Source: Traorella massiliensis (GTDB taxonomy: Bacteria > Bacillota_I > Bacilli_A > Erysipelotrichales > Erysipelotrichaceae). Taken from it: a DNA stretch of 64,000 nucleotides. The position numbers were made by a program, and so were the translations under genes. Position 1 is the stretch's first letter, and each line of letters begins with the position of its first letter. The notes under the pieces were generated by a model that had not been told where the DNA came from, ran no database searches, and saw only the letters and a list, made by a program, of their open reading frames with translations. Positions 27,469 through 36,402 of the stretch are shown here, piece after piece. The DNA lies in the NCBI RefSeq assembly GCF_900104665.1, contig NZ_LT629966.1, positions 58,161 through 122,160 on the forward strand. The letters are read 5' to 3'.

Positions 27469-29100
27469 CTACATCATTTTTAATAAATTCGAAAGCTTAG
27501 GTACAAGCTGCTGCTTACGAGAAATGATCTCACTATCATAACCGCTCATTTCATCAATTTCTGTCTCGATCAGATCCTTCATGATATTTTTAAGTGGACC
27601 GCTATATACAAACATGCTTCCTTCAGCCATGATATTTGAGAACATCATGATCACCAGATCATAATTTTTCTGACCCTGCTCTTTTTCAATATACTCCTTA
27701 AATGAAGGAAGAATAGACTGGATATCCTCCATATGTTTAAAATTAGTTTGACCGATAGCCACCTTATATTTACCAATTTCATAAGTTTTAAGGTCACGGT
27801 TCAAAATATTTTCAGGGGTGCTCTTTTTTAATGAAATAGAAGCACTGAGAACACCTAATGCAAATTCATTAAGATCGACCTGAGCCAGATCAGCAAGCCA
27901 CTGAGCCATCTTCTTATCAAAATCAGTTGTTGTTTTTGATTTAAAATACATCGTATCACTAATGATGGCTCCTAGCATCAATCCGGCATATTCTCTTGCC
28001 GGCGTAATACCATTTTCCTGATATATTTGCGCAATGATGCTCGATGTACAGCCACAGCGCATATTACGATAATAGATAGGATAGGTCGTTTGTATATCTC
28101 CAATATGATGATGGTCGATGATTTCTTCGATCACAGCTTCATCAATATTGTTGATCGTCTGATTTTTAGCACTATGATCGACCAATATAAATTTACGACG
28201 CTCATAATTGCTTAAATGATAGCGAGAAATTGCTCCTACGATATTACCAAACTGATTGATGACCGGATATGAACGATAACGGGTATGTGATAAACGTTGT
28301 GAAACATCGTTGACATACTCCGTATCAAGACAAGTAACAACATTACGAGTCATCACATATTTTACTGGGATCGCTTCAGTGATCACTCGTGCCACTTTCA
28401 TGGTATCTAGATCTGTCTGAATGATCGCACAGCCTTTTTTCAATGCAAGCATCCGGTTTTCTGCGGATACTTGTTCCTTGCAGGTAATGATCAGACATTT
28501 GACACCACATTCGATCAGCTGACGCTGTTTTTCATCACCATCACTTAAAATAACGATACTGCCTTTAAATTCATCAGCATAATGCGATCCATTGATCAGC
28601 GTAACGATATAAATACTTCCATTGCTTTCATAACCTTCTGGTTCAATAATGATTTTCCCTTGAATCGTATCTGCAATCTGAGCAATCGATGCCTTTGCCA
28701 TCAATGAATTTAACTGCTCATCCTTCATACCACGGGTACTAGAAAGATTTGAAGTCGATATGATTCCTTGCAGTTTTGCATGTTCATCCACCACAAATAA
28801 AGATTTGTTTTTTACTGTATAAAGCTTCTGCCATGCCTTTGCCATCGTCATGCTCATAGGAATCAGCGTAGGCTCATCCATGGCAATATCTCTTAGCTGA
28901 CTACGTGCATCTTTTAAAAGAAAAGGTCCCTCAACATCAAATCGCTTAAGAATATACTTCGATTCATCGTTTAAAGCACCTAAGCGTACAGCAATCGCAC
29001 TTTCCCCTAAAAGCTGTTTTAGATTCGCATAAGCCAGTGCACTGCATATGGAATCAGAATCAGGGTTTTTATGTCCTGTTACAAAAATTGTTTTATTCAC
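27469..29100 (-). CDS. ppaC: Manganese-dependent inorganic pyrophosphatase with CBS and DRTGG domains
   Basis: Family II pyrophosphatase that hydrolyses PPi in the cytoplasm. It has a DHH domain (FVTGHKNPDSDS at residues 7-18, IDHHHIGD near 326) and a C-terminal DHHA2 domain. A block of about 240 residues is inserted after residue 65: a CBS motif (GIISTSNLSS), a DRTGG-like domain and a second CBS. That gives 543 residues against about 310 for plain PpaC. In clostridial homologues this insert binds adenine nucleotides and diadenosine polyphosphates and tunes activity, so allosteric control is likely. Confidence 0.93.
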   Translation of the reverse strand: MNKTIFVTGHKNPDSDSICSALAYANLKQLLGESAIAVRLGALNDESKYILKRFDVEGPFLLKDARSQLRDIAMDEPTLIPMSMTMAKAWQKLYTVKNKSLFVVDEHAKLQGIISTSNLSSTRGMKDEQLNSLMAKASIAQIADTIQGKIIIEPEGYESNGSIYIVTLINGSHYADEFKGSIVILSDGDEKQRQLIECGVKCLIITCKEQVSAENRMLALKKGCAIIQTDLDTMKVARVITEAIPVKYVMTRNVVTCLDTEYVNDVSQRLSHTRYRSYPVINQFGNIVGAISRYHLSNYERRKFILVDHSAKNQTINNIDEAVIEEIIDHHHIGDIQTTYPIYYRNMRCGCTSSIIAQIYQENGITPAREYAGLMLGAIISDTMYFKSKTTTDFDKKMAQWLADLAQVDLNEFALGVLSASISLKKSTPENILNRDLKTYEIGKYKVAIGQTNFKHMEDIQSILPSFKEYIEKEQGQKNYDLVIMMFSNIMAEGSMFVYSGPLKNIMKDLIETEIDEMSGYDSEIISRKQQLVPKLSNLLKMM

Positions 29101-29209
29101 TTTTTACCACCTGTCTTAATGATAAACGAAATACGTTCTTTTTTCAATAAAATTAACCATAGCAAGAACTTTTTGATTCATTTTCTAAATTTAAATCTTT
29201 TGTGATATA

Positions 29210-29218
29210 TGCTAGAAT
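29210..29218 (+). promoter_or_regulatory. Extended -10 promoter of the GNAT gene
   Basis: TGCTAGAAT (TGn plus TAGAAT) 21 bases upstream of the ATG at 29240; no clear -35 box. Confidence 0.45.
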
Positions 29219-29239
29219 GTAAAAAATGGAGGTTTTATT

Positions 29240-29713
29240 ATGCATATAAGAAAAGCTGTAGAAAAAGATTATAAACGTGTAAATGAATTATTGATCCAGG
29301 TCAATCAGCTTCATCATGAAGGAAGAAAAGATTTATTTAAAGCAGGTGGTAAAAAATATAGTGATGATGATTTTAAAAAGCTGGTACATGATGAGAATCG
29401 TCCCATATTTGTAGCAGTAAATGAAAACGATGAAGTGCTTGGGTATGCTTTCTGTATTTTCCGGCAATTTATCAATCATCCCATCATGACAGATATCAAA
29501 ACACTTTTTATTGATGATTTATGTGTTGATGAAACATATCGGGGTCAGCATATTGGTACGAATCTTTATCATTATGTCGTTGATTTCGCAAAGAAAAATG
29601 GCTGTTACAACTTGACATTAAATGTTTGGTGTCTGAATGAAAATGCTATGAAATTTTATGAATCTTTAGGACTTCAGCCTCAAAAAATAGGGATGGAAAC
29701 ACTATTAAAATAA
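29240..29713 (+). CDS. GNAT-family N-acetyltransferase
   Basis: 157-residue acetyltransferase. The acetyl-CoA site is in LCVDETYRGQHIGTNLYHYV (R/Q-x-x-G-x-G/A type) near residue 96, preceded by strand 4 and followed by NLTLNVWCLNENAMKFYESLGL. GGAGG precedes the ATG. Substrate is unknown. It closely resembles the GNAT at 47931-48383 in layout, suggesting paralogues. It stands alone and faces pyrE. Confidence 0.85.
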   Translation: MHIRKAVEKDYKRVNELLIQVNQLHHEGRKDLFKAGGKKYSDDDFKKLVHDENRPIFVAVNENDEVLGYAFCIFRQFINHPIMTDIKTLFIDDLCVDETYRGQHIGTNLYHYVVDFAKKNGCYNLTLNVWCLNENAMKFYESLGLQPQKIGMETLLK

Positions 29714-29716
29714 AAT

Positions 29717-29736
29717 GCTGGATTATTTCATCCAGC
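29717..29736. terminator. Shared terminator between GNAT and pyrE
   Basis: Stem GCTGGAT/ATCCAGC with a 6-base loop between two converging genes. On minus it is followed by ATTTTATTTT, on plus by TTTC, so it acts better for the pyr operon. Confidence 0.6.
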
Positions 29737-30352
29737 TTTCATCACTTGGGTTATCTCTAAAACGGAGCAGATTTTCAATCTGTTCTTTCTTTATATAGCC
29801 TTCTTCTGCTGCTACCTCTAATAATGTATCATAATCACTTGCCGATACGTTTTGAACATGATGTTCTTCAAGACGCTGTGTTGCTTTTTTCATACCGTAA
29901 GTAAAGATACTTGCGACTCCTAAGACTTCTGCACCTGCTTCTCTTAAAGCTTCTACGACTTCCATACAGCTGCCTGCTGTCGAAATCAGATCTTCGATCA
30001 CAACTACTTTCGTATTCGGTTCACATTTTCCTTCGATACGATTATTACGTCCATGATCCTTAGCACTAGCACGTACATAACCCATAGGCTTATTGAGAAT
30101 AGTTGCAACGATGGCTGCATGAGCAATTCCAGCTGTGCTTGTTCCCATGACTGCTTCACATTCCGGATAATGCTCCTTGATGATCGTAGCTAAAGCATGT
30201 TCGACATCATCACGCACTTTGACATCCGATAATGTTAAACGATTGTCACAATAGATAGGACTTTTGATACCACTTGCCCATACAAATGGTTCTTCAGGAC
30301 GTAAAAAGACCGCCTGAATAGACAATAGATCTTTCGCAATTAATCTTTTCAT
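29723..30352 (-). CDS. pyrE: Orotate phosphoribosyltransferase
   Basis: Joins orotate and PRPP to give orotidine 5'-phosphate. The PRPP-binding loop is VVVIEDLISTAGSCMEVVEAL near residue 115; SGIKSPIYCDNR near 28 is the flexible orotate-side segment. At 209 residues it is standard. The start overlaps the pyrF stop by 4 bases. It is last gene of the symporter-pyrKDFE operon. Confidence 0.95.
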   Translation of the reverse strand: MKRLIAKDLLSIQAVFLRPEEPFVWASGIKSPIYCDNRLTLSDVKVRDDVEHALATIIKEHYPECEAVMGTSTAGIAHAAIVATILNKPMGYVRASAKDHGRNNRIEGKCEPNTKVVVIEDLISTAGSCMEVVEALREAGAEVLGVASIFTYGMKKATQRLEEHHVQNVSASDYDTLLEVAAEEGYIKKEQIENLLRFRDNPSDESWMK

Positions 30353-31056
30353 GCTTCAACCCCACTTTCAAATTCTTTGCTTGCTTTACGATAAGCTGCA
30401 ACCGGATCACTGCTTTCTGTAATTGAACGACCCACAACGATATAATGAGATCCTAGCTGATGTGCCTTTGCTGGTGTTGTTACACGTTTCTGATCACCTT
30501 TAGAATCACTTGCAAAACGGATACCAGGAGTCACCGTTACAAAATCACGGCCACATTTTTCACTTACTGCTTCTACCTCTAGTGGTGAACAAACGACGCC
30601 ATCACAACCGGCAAGCTTGGCGTTATATGCATAATGCTGAACTGTTTCTTCCATGCTGTGATCGATCCATAATTCATCATGCATCATTTCTTCACTGGTA
30701 CTTGTTAATTGTGTCACCGCTAATAAAATCGCATGAGAATCCATTTTCACCAAAGCATCTTTAGCTGCCTTCATCATTTCGATCGTACCTGCTGCATGAA
30801 CATTGATCATATCAACATCCAGCTTTGCCAGATTCATCATTGCTTTATGAACCGTATTTGGAATGTCATGAAGCTTTAGATCTAAGAATATCTTATGACC
30901 TCTTTTTTTGATTTCATTGACAATATTTGGTCCAGCTGCATAAAGCAGTTCCATTCCAATTTTAATAAATGGTTTTTCTTCTGTAAACTGATCTAAAAAT
31001 TCCAGTGTTTCCTGCTGACTTGAAAAGTCACAGGCAATAATTACTTCTCTTTTCAT
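30349..31056 (-). CDS. pyrF: Orotidine 5'-phosphate decarboxylase
   Basis: Final step to UMP. The catalytic array is in FLDLKLHDIPNTV (Asp, Lys, Asp) near residue 59, with VTPGIR near 178 and the phosphate loop IVVGRSIT near 208. The length of 235 residues fits group I enzymes. It overlaps pyrD and pyrE by 4 bases on each side. Confidence 0.96.
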   Translation of the reverse strand: MKREVIIACDFSSQQETLEFLDQFTEEKPFIKIGMELLYAAGPNIVNEIKKRGHKIFLDLKLHDIPNTVHKAMMNLAKLDVDMINVHAAGTIEMMKAAKDALVKMDSHAILLAVTQLTSTSEEMMHDELWIDHSMEETVQHYAYNAKLAGCDGVVCSPLEVEAVSEKCGRDFVTVTPGIRFASDSKGDQKRVTTPAKAHQLGSHYIVVGRSITESSDPVAAYRKASKEFESGVEA

Positions 31057-31967
31057 CGATGTGCCCTCCCTACTATATCACTGATTTTTTCAATATTATA
31101 TTCTTTACATTTTTCTTCTAATTCATGGATAATCTTAACACTGCAAAGTGGATCGATCAGATTTTGGGTACCAATTTCTACTGCAGTGGCACCCGCAGAC
31201 ATCATCTCGATCACATCATCGGCACTTGTTACGCCCCCACATCCTATAATGGGTATTTGAACTTCTTTATAGACTTCATAAACCTTATAAAGCGCTTGTG
31301 GAAAGATACCTGGACCACTCACACCGCCTGTTATATTGGATAGAATGGGCTTACCGCTCTTTTTATCCAATCGCATTCCTAAATAAGTATTACATAATAC
31401 AAGTCCATCTGCCCCTGCTTTCTCTAAAGCAGCACACATGCCAGCTAAATCAGAACACTGTGGTGTACATTTCACATAAAGAGGTTTATGCGTTACTTTT
31501 TTTACTGCCTTTGTCACTTCACAGGCACTTTTAATATCTAAACCAAAACTGATACCGCCACCATGAACATTTGGACAAGAGATGTTCAGCTCTAAGATAC
31601 CAACTATCGGTTGTGTATCAAACAATCTGGCACACTCTACATATTCTTCAATAGAAAAGCCGCCAATATTCGCAAGCACTTGCCCTTGATATATTTTTTC
31701 AAGCTTTGGAAAGATATTTTGAATCACATCATGGACACCAGGATTTTGTAATCCCACACAGTTAAGCATGCCACCTTCAAATTCACTAATCCGTGGCAAA
31801 GGATTCCCCTTTCTTTCATGTAAGGTCGTCCCTTTGATGGCAAAGCTTCCCAAAAGATTTACATCATAGAAATCCAGATAATCCATTCCATATCCATAGG
31901 TCCCACTGGCTGCGATCAATGGATTTTTCAATGTCATGCCCGATAAATTCACCGCAAGTTTTCCCAT
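31053..31967 (-). CDS. pyrD: Dihydroorotate dehydrogenase, class 1B catalytic subunit
   Basis: FMN enzyme that oxidises dihydroorotate to orotate. It starts VNLSGMTLKNPLIAASGTYG; the catalytic cysteine lies in ELNISCPNVHGGG near residue 128, and the FMN-phosphate site is IIGCGGVTSADDV and GATAVEIGT. Class 1B enzymes pass electrons to PyrK and on to NAD, and pyrK is directly upstream with a 19-base overlap. The length of 304 residues is typical. Confidence 0.96.
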   Translation of the reverse strand: MGKLAVNLSGMTLKNPLIAASGTYGYGMDYLDFYDVNLLGSFAIKGTTLHERKGNPLPRISEFEGGMLNCVGLQNPGVHDVIQNIFPKLEKIYQGQVLANIGGFSIEEYVECARLFDTQPIVGILELNISCPNVHGGGISFGLDIKSACEVTKAVKKVTHKPLYVKCTPQCSDLAGMCAALEKAGADGLVLCNTYLGMRLDKKSGKPILSNITGGVSGPGIFPQALYKVYEVYKEVQIPIIGCGGVTSADDVIEMMSAGATAVEIGTQNLIDPLCSVKIIHELEEKCKEYNIEKISDIVGRAHR

Positions 31968-32686
31968 AGAATCTCCTCTTTTTTAAATACGGGACCTTCT
32001 TTACAGATACGCTTCATCCCGCTTTTCATTTCTACTGCACATCCCATGCAAGCCCCAAAACCACAACCCATACGTGTTTCTAATGAAGCTAGACCATAAG
32101 ATGAATTATGTTCACAGACACTTTTCATCATAGCAACGGGACCACAGGTACAGAAAGGAAGATGATCCCATTTCATTTCGATCATTTTATCCACTGCATT
32201 TTCATTTTGACCATCAAAGCTATATCTATATTCAACGCCTAGCTGTTCAAGTTCTTTTTGAAACAAAGCTTCTTGTTCATTTTTAAAACCAAAGATCACT
32301 TTTACATTTAATCCCCGTTGAAGAGCTTCTTTGAGCGTCCCCATCAACGGTGCACAGCCAATTCCCCCGCCAATCACTAGCACTTCACTCTCAAAGACAT
32401 CTAAGTCAAAGCCATTTCCTAAACCGTTGAGAATTTCGATCTCACCGCTTTTTTTCATCGATAAAAGCTTTGTTCCTTCACCAGCGACCTTATATGTCAA
32501 TACGATATGTTTTTCATCATAACAGGTAATTGACAACGGTCTTCTTAGCTTTCTAGAGTCAACAGCTACATTGACAAACTGACCACTTCTTTTGATCCAT
32601 GAAGAATCACATAGAAGCTTCATTTGATAAGTGTTCAAAGCAATCTTTTCATTATTTACAATCAAACATTTTTCAAGTTTCATCAT
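31949..32686 (-). CDS. pyrK: Dihydroorotate dehydrogenase electron-transfer subunit
   Basis: FAD and 2Fe-2S subunit linking PyrD to NAD. The FAD-binding RRPLSI lies near residue 48, the NAD-binding GGGIGCAPL near 107, and the C-terminal cysteine cluster MGCGFGACMGC plus a later Cys binds the iron-sulphur centre. At 245 residues it is standard. It starts immediately after the symporter stop with no gap, and overlaps pyrD. Confidence 0.95.
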   Translation of the reverse strand: MMKLEKCLIVNNEKIALNTYQMKLLCDSSWIKRSGQFVNVAVDSRKLRRPLSITCYDEKHIVLTYKVAGEGTKLLSMKKSGEIEILNGLGNGFDLDVFESEVLVIGGGIGCAPLMGTLKEALQRGLNVKVIFGFKNEQEALFQKELEQLGVEYRYSFDGQNENAVDKMIEMKWDHLPFCTCGPVAMMKSVCEHNSSYGLASLETRMGCGFGACMGCAVEMKSGMKRICKEGPVFKKEEILWENLR

Positions 32687-34039
32687 TTATTCTTTACTTT
32701 CAGCATAATAAACTTCTTCATCAAGCATCTTTTCACTCTTCGCTACGACCATCGAAGTTGCGGTATCTCCTACAACATTTAAGGCTGTACATAACATTTC
32801 GATTGGGCGGTTAATTGCCAGGATCAGCGTATAAGCCATCAGTGCCATATCATTTCCATAACCCATACCAGAGAGAATCGTAAACAGAATGACAGCTCCT
32901 GCACCTGGTGCAGCCGGTGTTCCAACCGAAGCGACTAACGCTAAAATACCAACTACTAATAAAGCCTGGAGTGTAATTTCATAGCCACCGCAGCTTGCGA
33001 TAAAAATCGTCGCAATCATCTGCATGATCGCCGTTCCATCCATATTCACAGTCATACCTAAAGGAATTACAAAGGAAGCAATTTCTTCATGTACCCCTAA
33101 TTCTTCAGTAGCTGTTTTTAAATTTAATGGCAGCGTTGCAGCACTTGAAGATGTTGAAAAGCCAAATAAAGCTACCTTGCTGACCTTTTTCACAAACTGA
33201 CGTGGATTGACACCTGCTGCCGCCCAAACAAACAATGCATAGCCAAATATCAGTACGACAAGCAATAATACAACGGTCAAGATCACATAAGCTAAAGCAG
33301 GCTTTAAGTAATTAACACCATATACCGCAAAAGTTCTCGTAATCAATACAAAGATTGCTAAAGGACCAAACTTATTAATAATAAAACTTAAGATAATCGT
33401 AATAATATCACTTACTTCTTCACAAAGCTTCTGGAAGACTTCCATTTTCTTCTTGCTGGAATTCATCGCCAGACCAATGGCAATCGCCATGACAAGCACC
33501 GCTAACACACCACTGTTATTTGAAAATGCTGAAGCAACATTATTTGGCATCGCTTCTAAAAGGATGTTTAAAGGATTACTTCCGGTTGCACTGGTAGATG
33601 TTTTTAGCCCTGCTAAAGAGGTATTGCTGAAAAAACCCATCTGATACGTAATATATCCAGCAGTTGCTGCCACAATCAAGGCCACTGTCGTAGTAAATAA
33701 GAAACATATCAGTGTTTTTGATGATATACGTCCTAATTTTTTAGTATCAGTAATTTGGATCATCGCCAATGTAATACTTGTAAATACCATTGGGATAATA
33801 ACGACCTGTAACGCTCTGATAAATAACTGCCCCACGATATAAAAGATACCTAATGCACTTTCATTTCCCTCGGCAGTAATATCAGCAAATAGTATTGAAT
33901 TGATCTGATTCCACACACTTGCATTGCCATTCGCATTCAGACTTTCACGTAAAGCAATCATTGCAACACCGCAGACAAGCCCTAAAAGCAGAGCAATCAT
34001 CATTTTCGCAGCTAGTTTTTTTGAAGACTTTTTTGACAT
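32687..34039 (-). CDS. Dicarboxylate/amino acid:cation symporter (SDF/DAACS family)
   Basis: 450-residue sodium- or proton-coupled symporter of the GltP/DctA fold, with eight membrane helices and two re-entrant hairpins. The serine-rich HP1 segment FGFSTSSSAATLPL near 293 and NMDGTA near 330 (the cation site) are conserved, and the HP2 region GTPAAPGAG follows. Substrates in the family are aspartate, glutamate, C4-dicarboxylates, serine/threonine or orotate. It is first gene of an operon with pyrK-pyrD-pyrF-pyrE and sits behind a PyrR-like attenuator, so import of orotate or aspartate for pyrimidine synthesis is a reasonable inference. Confidence 0.9.
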   Translation of the reverse strand: MSKKSSKKLAAKMMIALLLGLVCGVAMIALRESLNANGNASVWNQINSILFADITAEGNESALGIFYIVGQLFIRALQVVIIPMVFTSITLAMIQITDTKKLGRISSKTLICFLFTTTVALIVAATAGYITYQMGFFSNTSLAGLKTSTSATGSNPLNILLEAMPNNVASAFSNNSGVLAVLVMAIAIGLAMNSSKKKMEVFQKLCEEVSDIITIILSFIINKFGPLAIFVLITRTFAVYGVNYLKPALAYVILTVVLLLVVLIFGYALFVWAAAGVNPRQFVKKVSKVALFGFSTSSSAATLPLNLKTATEELGVHEEIASFVIPLGMTVNMDGTAIMQMIATIFIASCGGYEITLQALLVVGILALVASVGTPAAPGAGAVILFTILSGMGYGNDMALMAYTLILAINRPIEMLCTALNVVGDTATSMVVAKSEKMLDEEVYYAESKE

Positions 34040-34054
34040 AACTCTCTCTCCTTA

Positions 34055-34165
34055 TAAAAAACCCTCACAAGCGAAAGACTTATAAGGGTATCATATAAAC
34101 AGATATAGATAAAAAGATGTTTATTGTCGTCCTTCATAGTCTCTCGTACTATATTAAAGGTTGTT
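34055..34165 (-). promoter_or_regulatory. PyrR-like attenuator leader of the symporter-pyr operon
   Basis: The minus-strand RNA begins with a small stem-loop ATAGTACGAGAGACTAT (34136-34152) followed by GAAGG. This resembles the PyrR-binding loop AGUCCAGAGAGGCU and trailing GAAGG of Bacillus pyr leaders. It ends in a terminator at 34055-34088 (stem CCCTTATAAG/CTTGTGAGGG, then TTTTTT) just before the symporter ribosome-binding site. UMP-dependent attenuation is inferred. Confidence 0.6.
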
Positions 34166-34172
34166 CGTATCT

Positions 34173-34200
34173 ATTATAGAAAAAAAGAGAAAAATGTCAA
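34173..34200 (-). promoter_or_regulatory. Promoter of the symporter-pyr operon
   Basis: Perfect -35 TTGACA (34195-34200) and -10 TATAAT (34173-34178) with a 16-bp spacer, about 10 bases upstream of the attenuator leader. Confidence 0.85.
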
Positions 34201-34327
34201 TCATGAATTTTGTCATTTTTTAGTAAAATTCAAATAAAATATAACTAAATTATATAAGTTATCCTGTTTTTTTGTTTTGCTATGAAGAAATTAATGCTAC
34301 AATAGAGATGAAAAAAAGGAGCTTACA

Positions 34328-35581
34328 ATGAAACTAAATACAAAACAAACATTTTTTATCGGTCTAGCTTTTATGTCTATCTGTGCTTTCTGGCAGCTAT
34401 ATGATCAAATGATCCCTTTGATGCTAGAACAAACTTTTCAATTAAACGCAACTCTTATCGGTGTCATTATGTCATTTGATAATATCCTGGCTTTATTTAT
34501 GCTGCCTCTTTTTGGTACTCTTTCTGATAAGATTGATACCCGGTTAGGAAGAAGAACACCTTTTATTTTGATAGGCACGCTATTGGCAGTCCTCTTTATG
34601 ATCATGATTCCAATAGCTGCTAATATGAAGTCTATTGGTTTTTTCATTATCGCATTAGCATTGACTTTGATTGCCATGCAGTCGTATCGTTCACCTGCCG
34701 TTGCACTTATGCCGGATCTTACACCTAAATCCTTGCTTTCTAAAGCAAATGCCATTATCAATTTGATGGGAGCTATCGGCGGCATGGTAGCCCTTATCCT
34801 GATTAGTCTTTTAGTTCCCGAGGGTGTTGTAAATTACCTTCCATTATTTATTTCTTTAGCGGCTATCATGCTCGCTAGCGTTACATTACTATTGATCACT
34901 GTCAAAGAAAAAAAAGCCGCTTTAAAAAGTATCAAAGATGAATCGATCGTACATGAACATAAAAAAATGCCTAAGGATGTCAAGCGTTCACTTTTCTTTC
35001 TGTTATTTTCAATAGCTTTTTGGTTTATGGGTTATAATGCTGTCACAACAGCTTTTTCACGCTATGCCGCAGCTATATGGGATAAAGGAGCAGGATCCAG
35101 TGCCACTTTGATGCTGATTGCTACAGCTGCCGCAACGATTGCTTATCTTCCGATCGGACAGCTTTCCGCAAGATTCGGCCGTAAAAGAATGATTCAATTT
35201 GGTATCATCTTATTAGGATTTGGCTTTCTTGCTGGGGGCCTGTTCACTGAACTTTCGCCTCTTGCTTACCTTATTTTTGCTTGTGTCGGTATTGCCTGGG
35301 CAAGTATCAATGTCAATAGTTATCCTATGGTCGTTGCTATGGCCAGCGAAGGTGATACAGGAAAATATACGGGGATTTATTATACCTTTTCTATGTCAGC
35401 TCAAATCATTACGCCTATTCTTTCTGGTTTTTTTATTGATCTAATAGGATATGAAGCCTTGTTCCCTTATGCTTTTATCTGCACTTTACTAGCTTTTATG
35501 ACTTTCATGAAGGTAGCTCATGGCGATGAAAAGCCATCAGCAAAGAAAGGAATTGAAGTATTTGAGGAGGCAGATGCATGA
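34328..35581 (+). CDS. MFS transporter
   Basis: Twelve-helix major facilitator of 417 residues. The loop 2-3 motif appears as GTLSDKIDTRLGRRTPFILIG near residue 62, a form common in the SLC45/sucrose-type and GPH-like sugar carriers, and the second-half counterpart is GQLSARFGRKRMIQFG. A sugar or glycoside substrate is suggested but not shown. An extended -10 (TGCTACAAT) is at 34295-34303 and AAAGGAG precedes the ATG. It overlaps the GDPD gene by 4 bases, so they form an operon. Confidence 0.85.
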   Translation: MKLNTKQTFFIGLAFMSICAFWQLYDQMIPLMLEQTFQLNATLIGVIMSFDNILALFMLPLFGTLSDKIDTRLGRRTPFILIGTLLAVLFMIMIPIAANMKSIGFFIIALALTLIAMQSYRSPAVALMPDLTPKSLLSKANAIINLMGAIGGMVALILISLLVPEGVVNYLPLFISLAAIMLASVTLLLITVKEKKAALKSIKDESIVHEHKKMPKDVKRSLFFLLFSIAFWFMGYNAVTTAFSRYAAAIWDKGAGSSATLMLIATAAATIAYLPIGQLSARFGRKRMIQFGIILLGFGFLAGGLFTELSPLAYLIFACVGIAWASINVNSYPMVVAMASEGDTGKYTGIYYTFSMSAQIITPILSGFFIDLIGYEALFPYAFICTLLAFMTFMKVAHGDEKPSAKKGIEVFEEADA

Positions 35582-36378
35582 TCTGGTTACTAATGCTGAT
35601 TTTTTTTCTCATAGCACTTTATCTTTTTGCGATCTTTCCTCGCTTTTCAAAGAAAAAAGAACTATTAAAATATCAGTATGTTCCTTATGCTCATCGTGGT
35701 CTGCATAATGAAGAATACCCTGAAAATAGTCTAAAAGCCTTTGAAAATGCACTAAGACACGGTTTTGGCATTGAGCTGGATGTTCAGCTTACAAAAGATA
35801 AAGAGGTTGTGATATGCCATGATTTTAACTTAAAAAGAGCCTGTGGGATTGATAAAGAAATTGATGCATGTACATATGAAGAATTATGTCAATATTCACT
35901 GTTTAACACAGAACATACGATCCCCAGGCTCAAAGATGTTCTTGATTTGATCGATCATCAAGTACCCATCATCATTGAGATCAAACAAAAAGGCATTAAC
36001 TGTGAGACATGTAAATTAACAGCAGATCTATTAGATATCTATCATGATTCTTATATCGTAGAATCTTTTAATCCCATGGCAATGCATTGGTACATGAAAA
36101 ACCGTCCGCAGGTCATACGTGGACAGTTAAGCAGTGATTTTTCTAAAAATAAAGATGTTCATCCTGTTATGGGCTTTCTGTTTAAACATTTATGTGCCAA
36201 TTTTCTCTCTCGTCCTGATTTTATTGCCTATGATATTGATGAATCCCATGAGTTTAGTTTCCAGCTATTAAAAAAATGGATATGTAGTGTCGGATGGACA
36301 TGTAAAAGTGAAAAAGAATATGAAAAAGTGAAAAAAGATTTCGATATCATTATTTTTGAAGGTTTTATCCCAAAATAA
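35578..36378 (+). CDS. Glycerophosphodiester phosphodiesterase
   Basis: GDPD enzyme releasing glycerol 3-phosphate from glycerophosphodiesters. One N-terminal membrane anchor (residues 2-20) is followed by the TIM-barrel domain. Catalytic patterns: YAHRGLHNEEYPENSLKAF (His-Arg and Glu-Asn), ELDVQLTKD and ICHDFNLKRACG (His-Asp), then EIKQKG. The active domain is probably outside the membrane, and could act on deacylated lipids or lipoteichoic acid fragments. It is coupled to the MFS gene, which may import a product. The length of 266 residues is normal. Confidence 0.92.
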   Translation: MIWLLMLIFFLIALYLFAIFPRFSKKKELLKYQYVPYAHRGLHNEEYPENSLKAFENALRHGFGIELDVQLTKDKEVVICHDFNLKRACGIDKEIDACTYEELCQYSLFNTEHTIPRLKDVLDLIDHQVPIIIEIKQKGINCETCKLTADLLDIYHDSYIVESFNPMAMHWYMKNRPQVIRGQLSSDFSKNKDVHPVMGFLFKHLCANFLSRPDFIAYDIDESHEFSFQLLKKWICSVGWTCKSEKEYEKVKKDFDIIIFEGFIPK

Positions 36379-36379
36379 A

Positions 36380-36402
36380 GCAGCGTGAAATGATCACGCT
36401 GC
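36380..36402. terminator. Bidirectional terminator between GDPD and transketolase genes
   Basis: Perfect 9-bp stem GCAGCGTGA/TCACGCTGC with a 5-base loop between converging genes. On minus it is followed by TTTATTTT. Confidence 0.75.
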
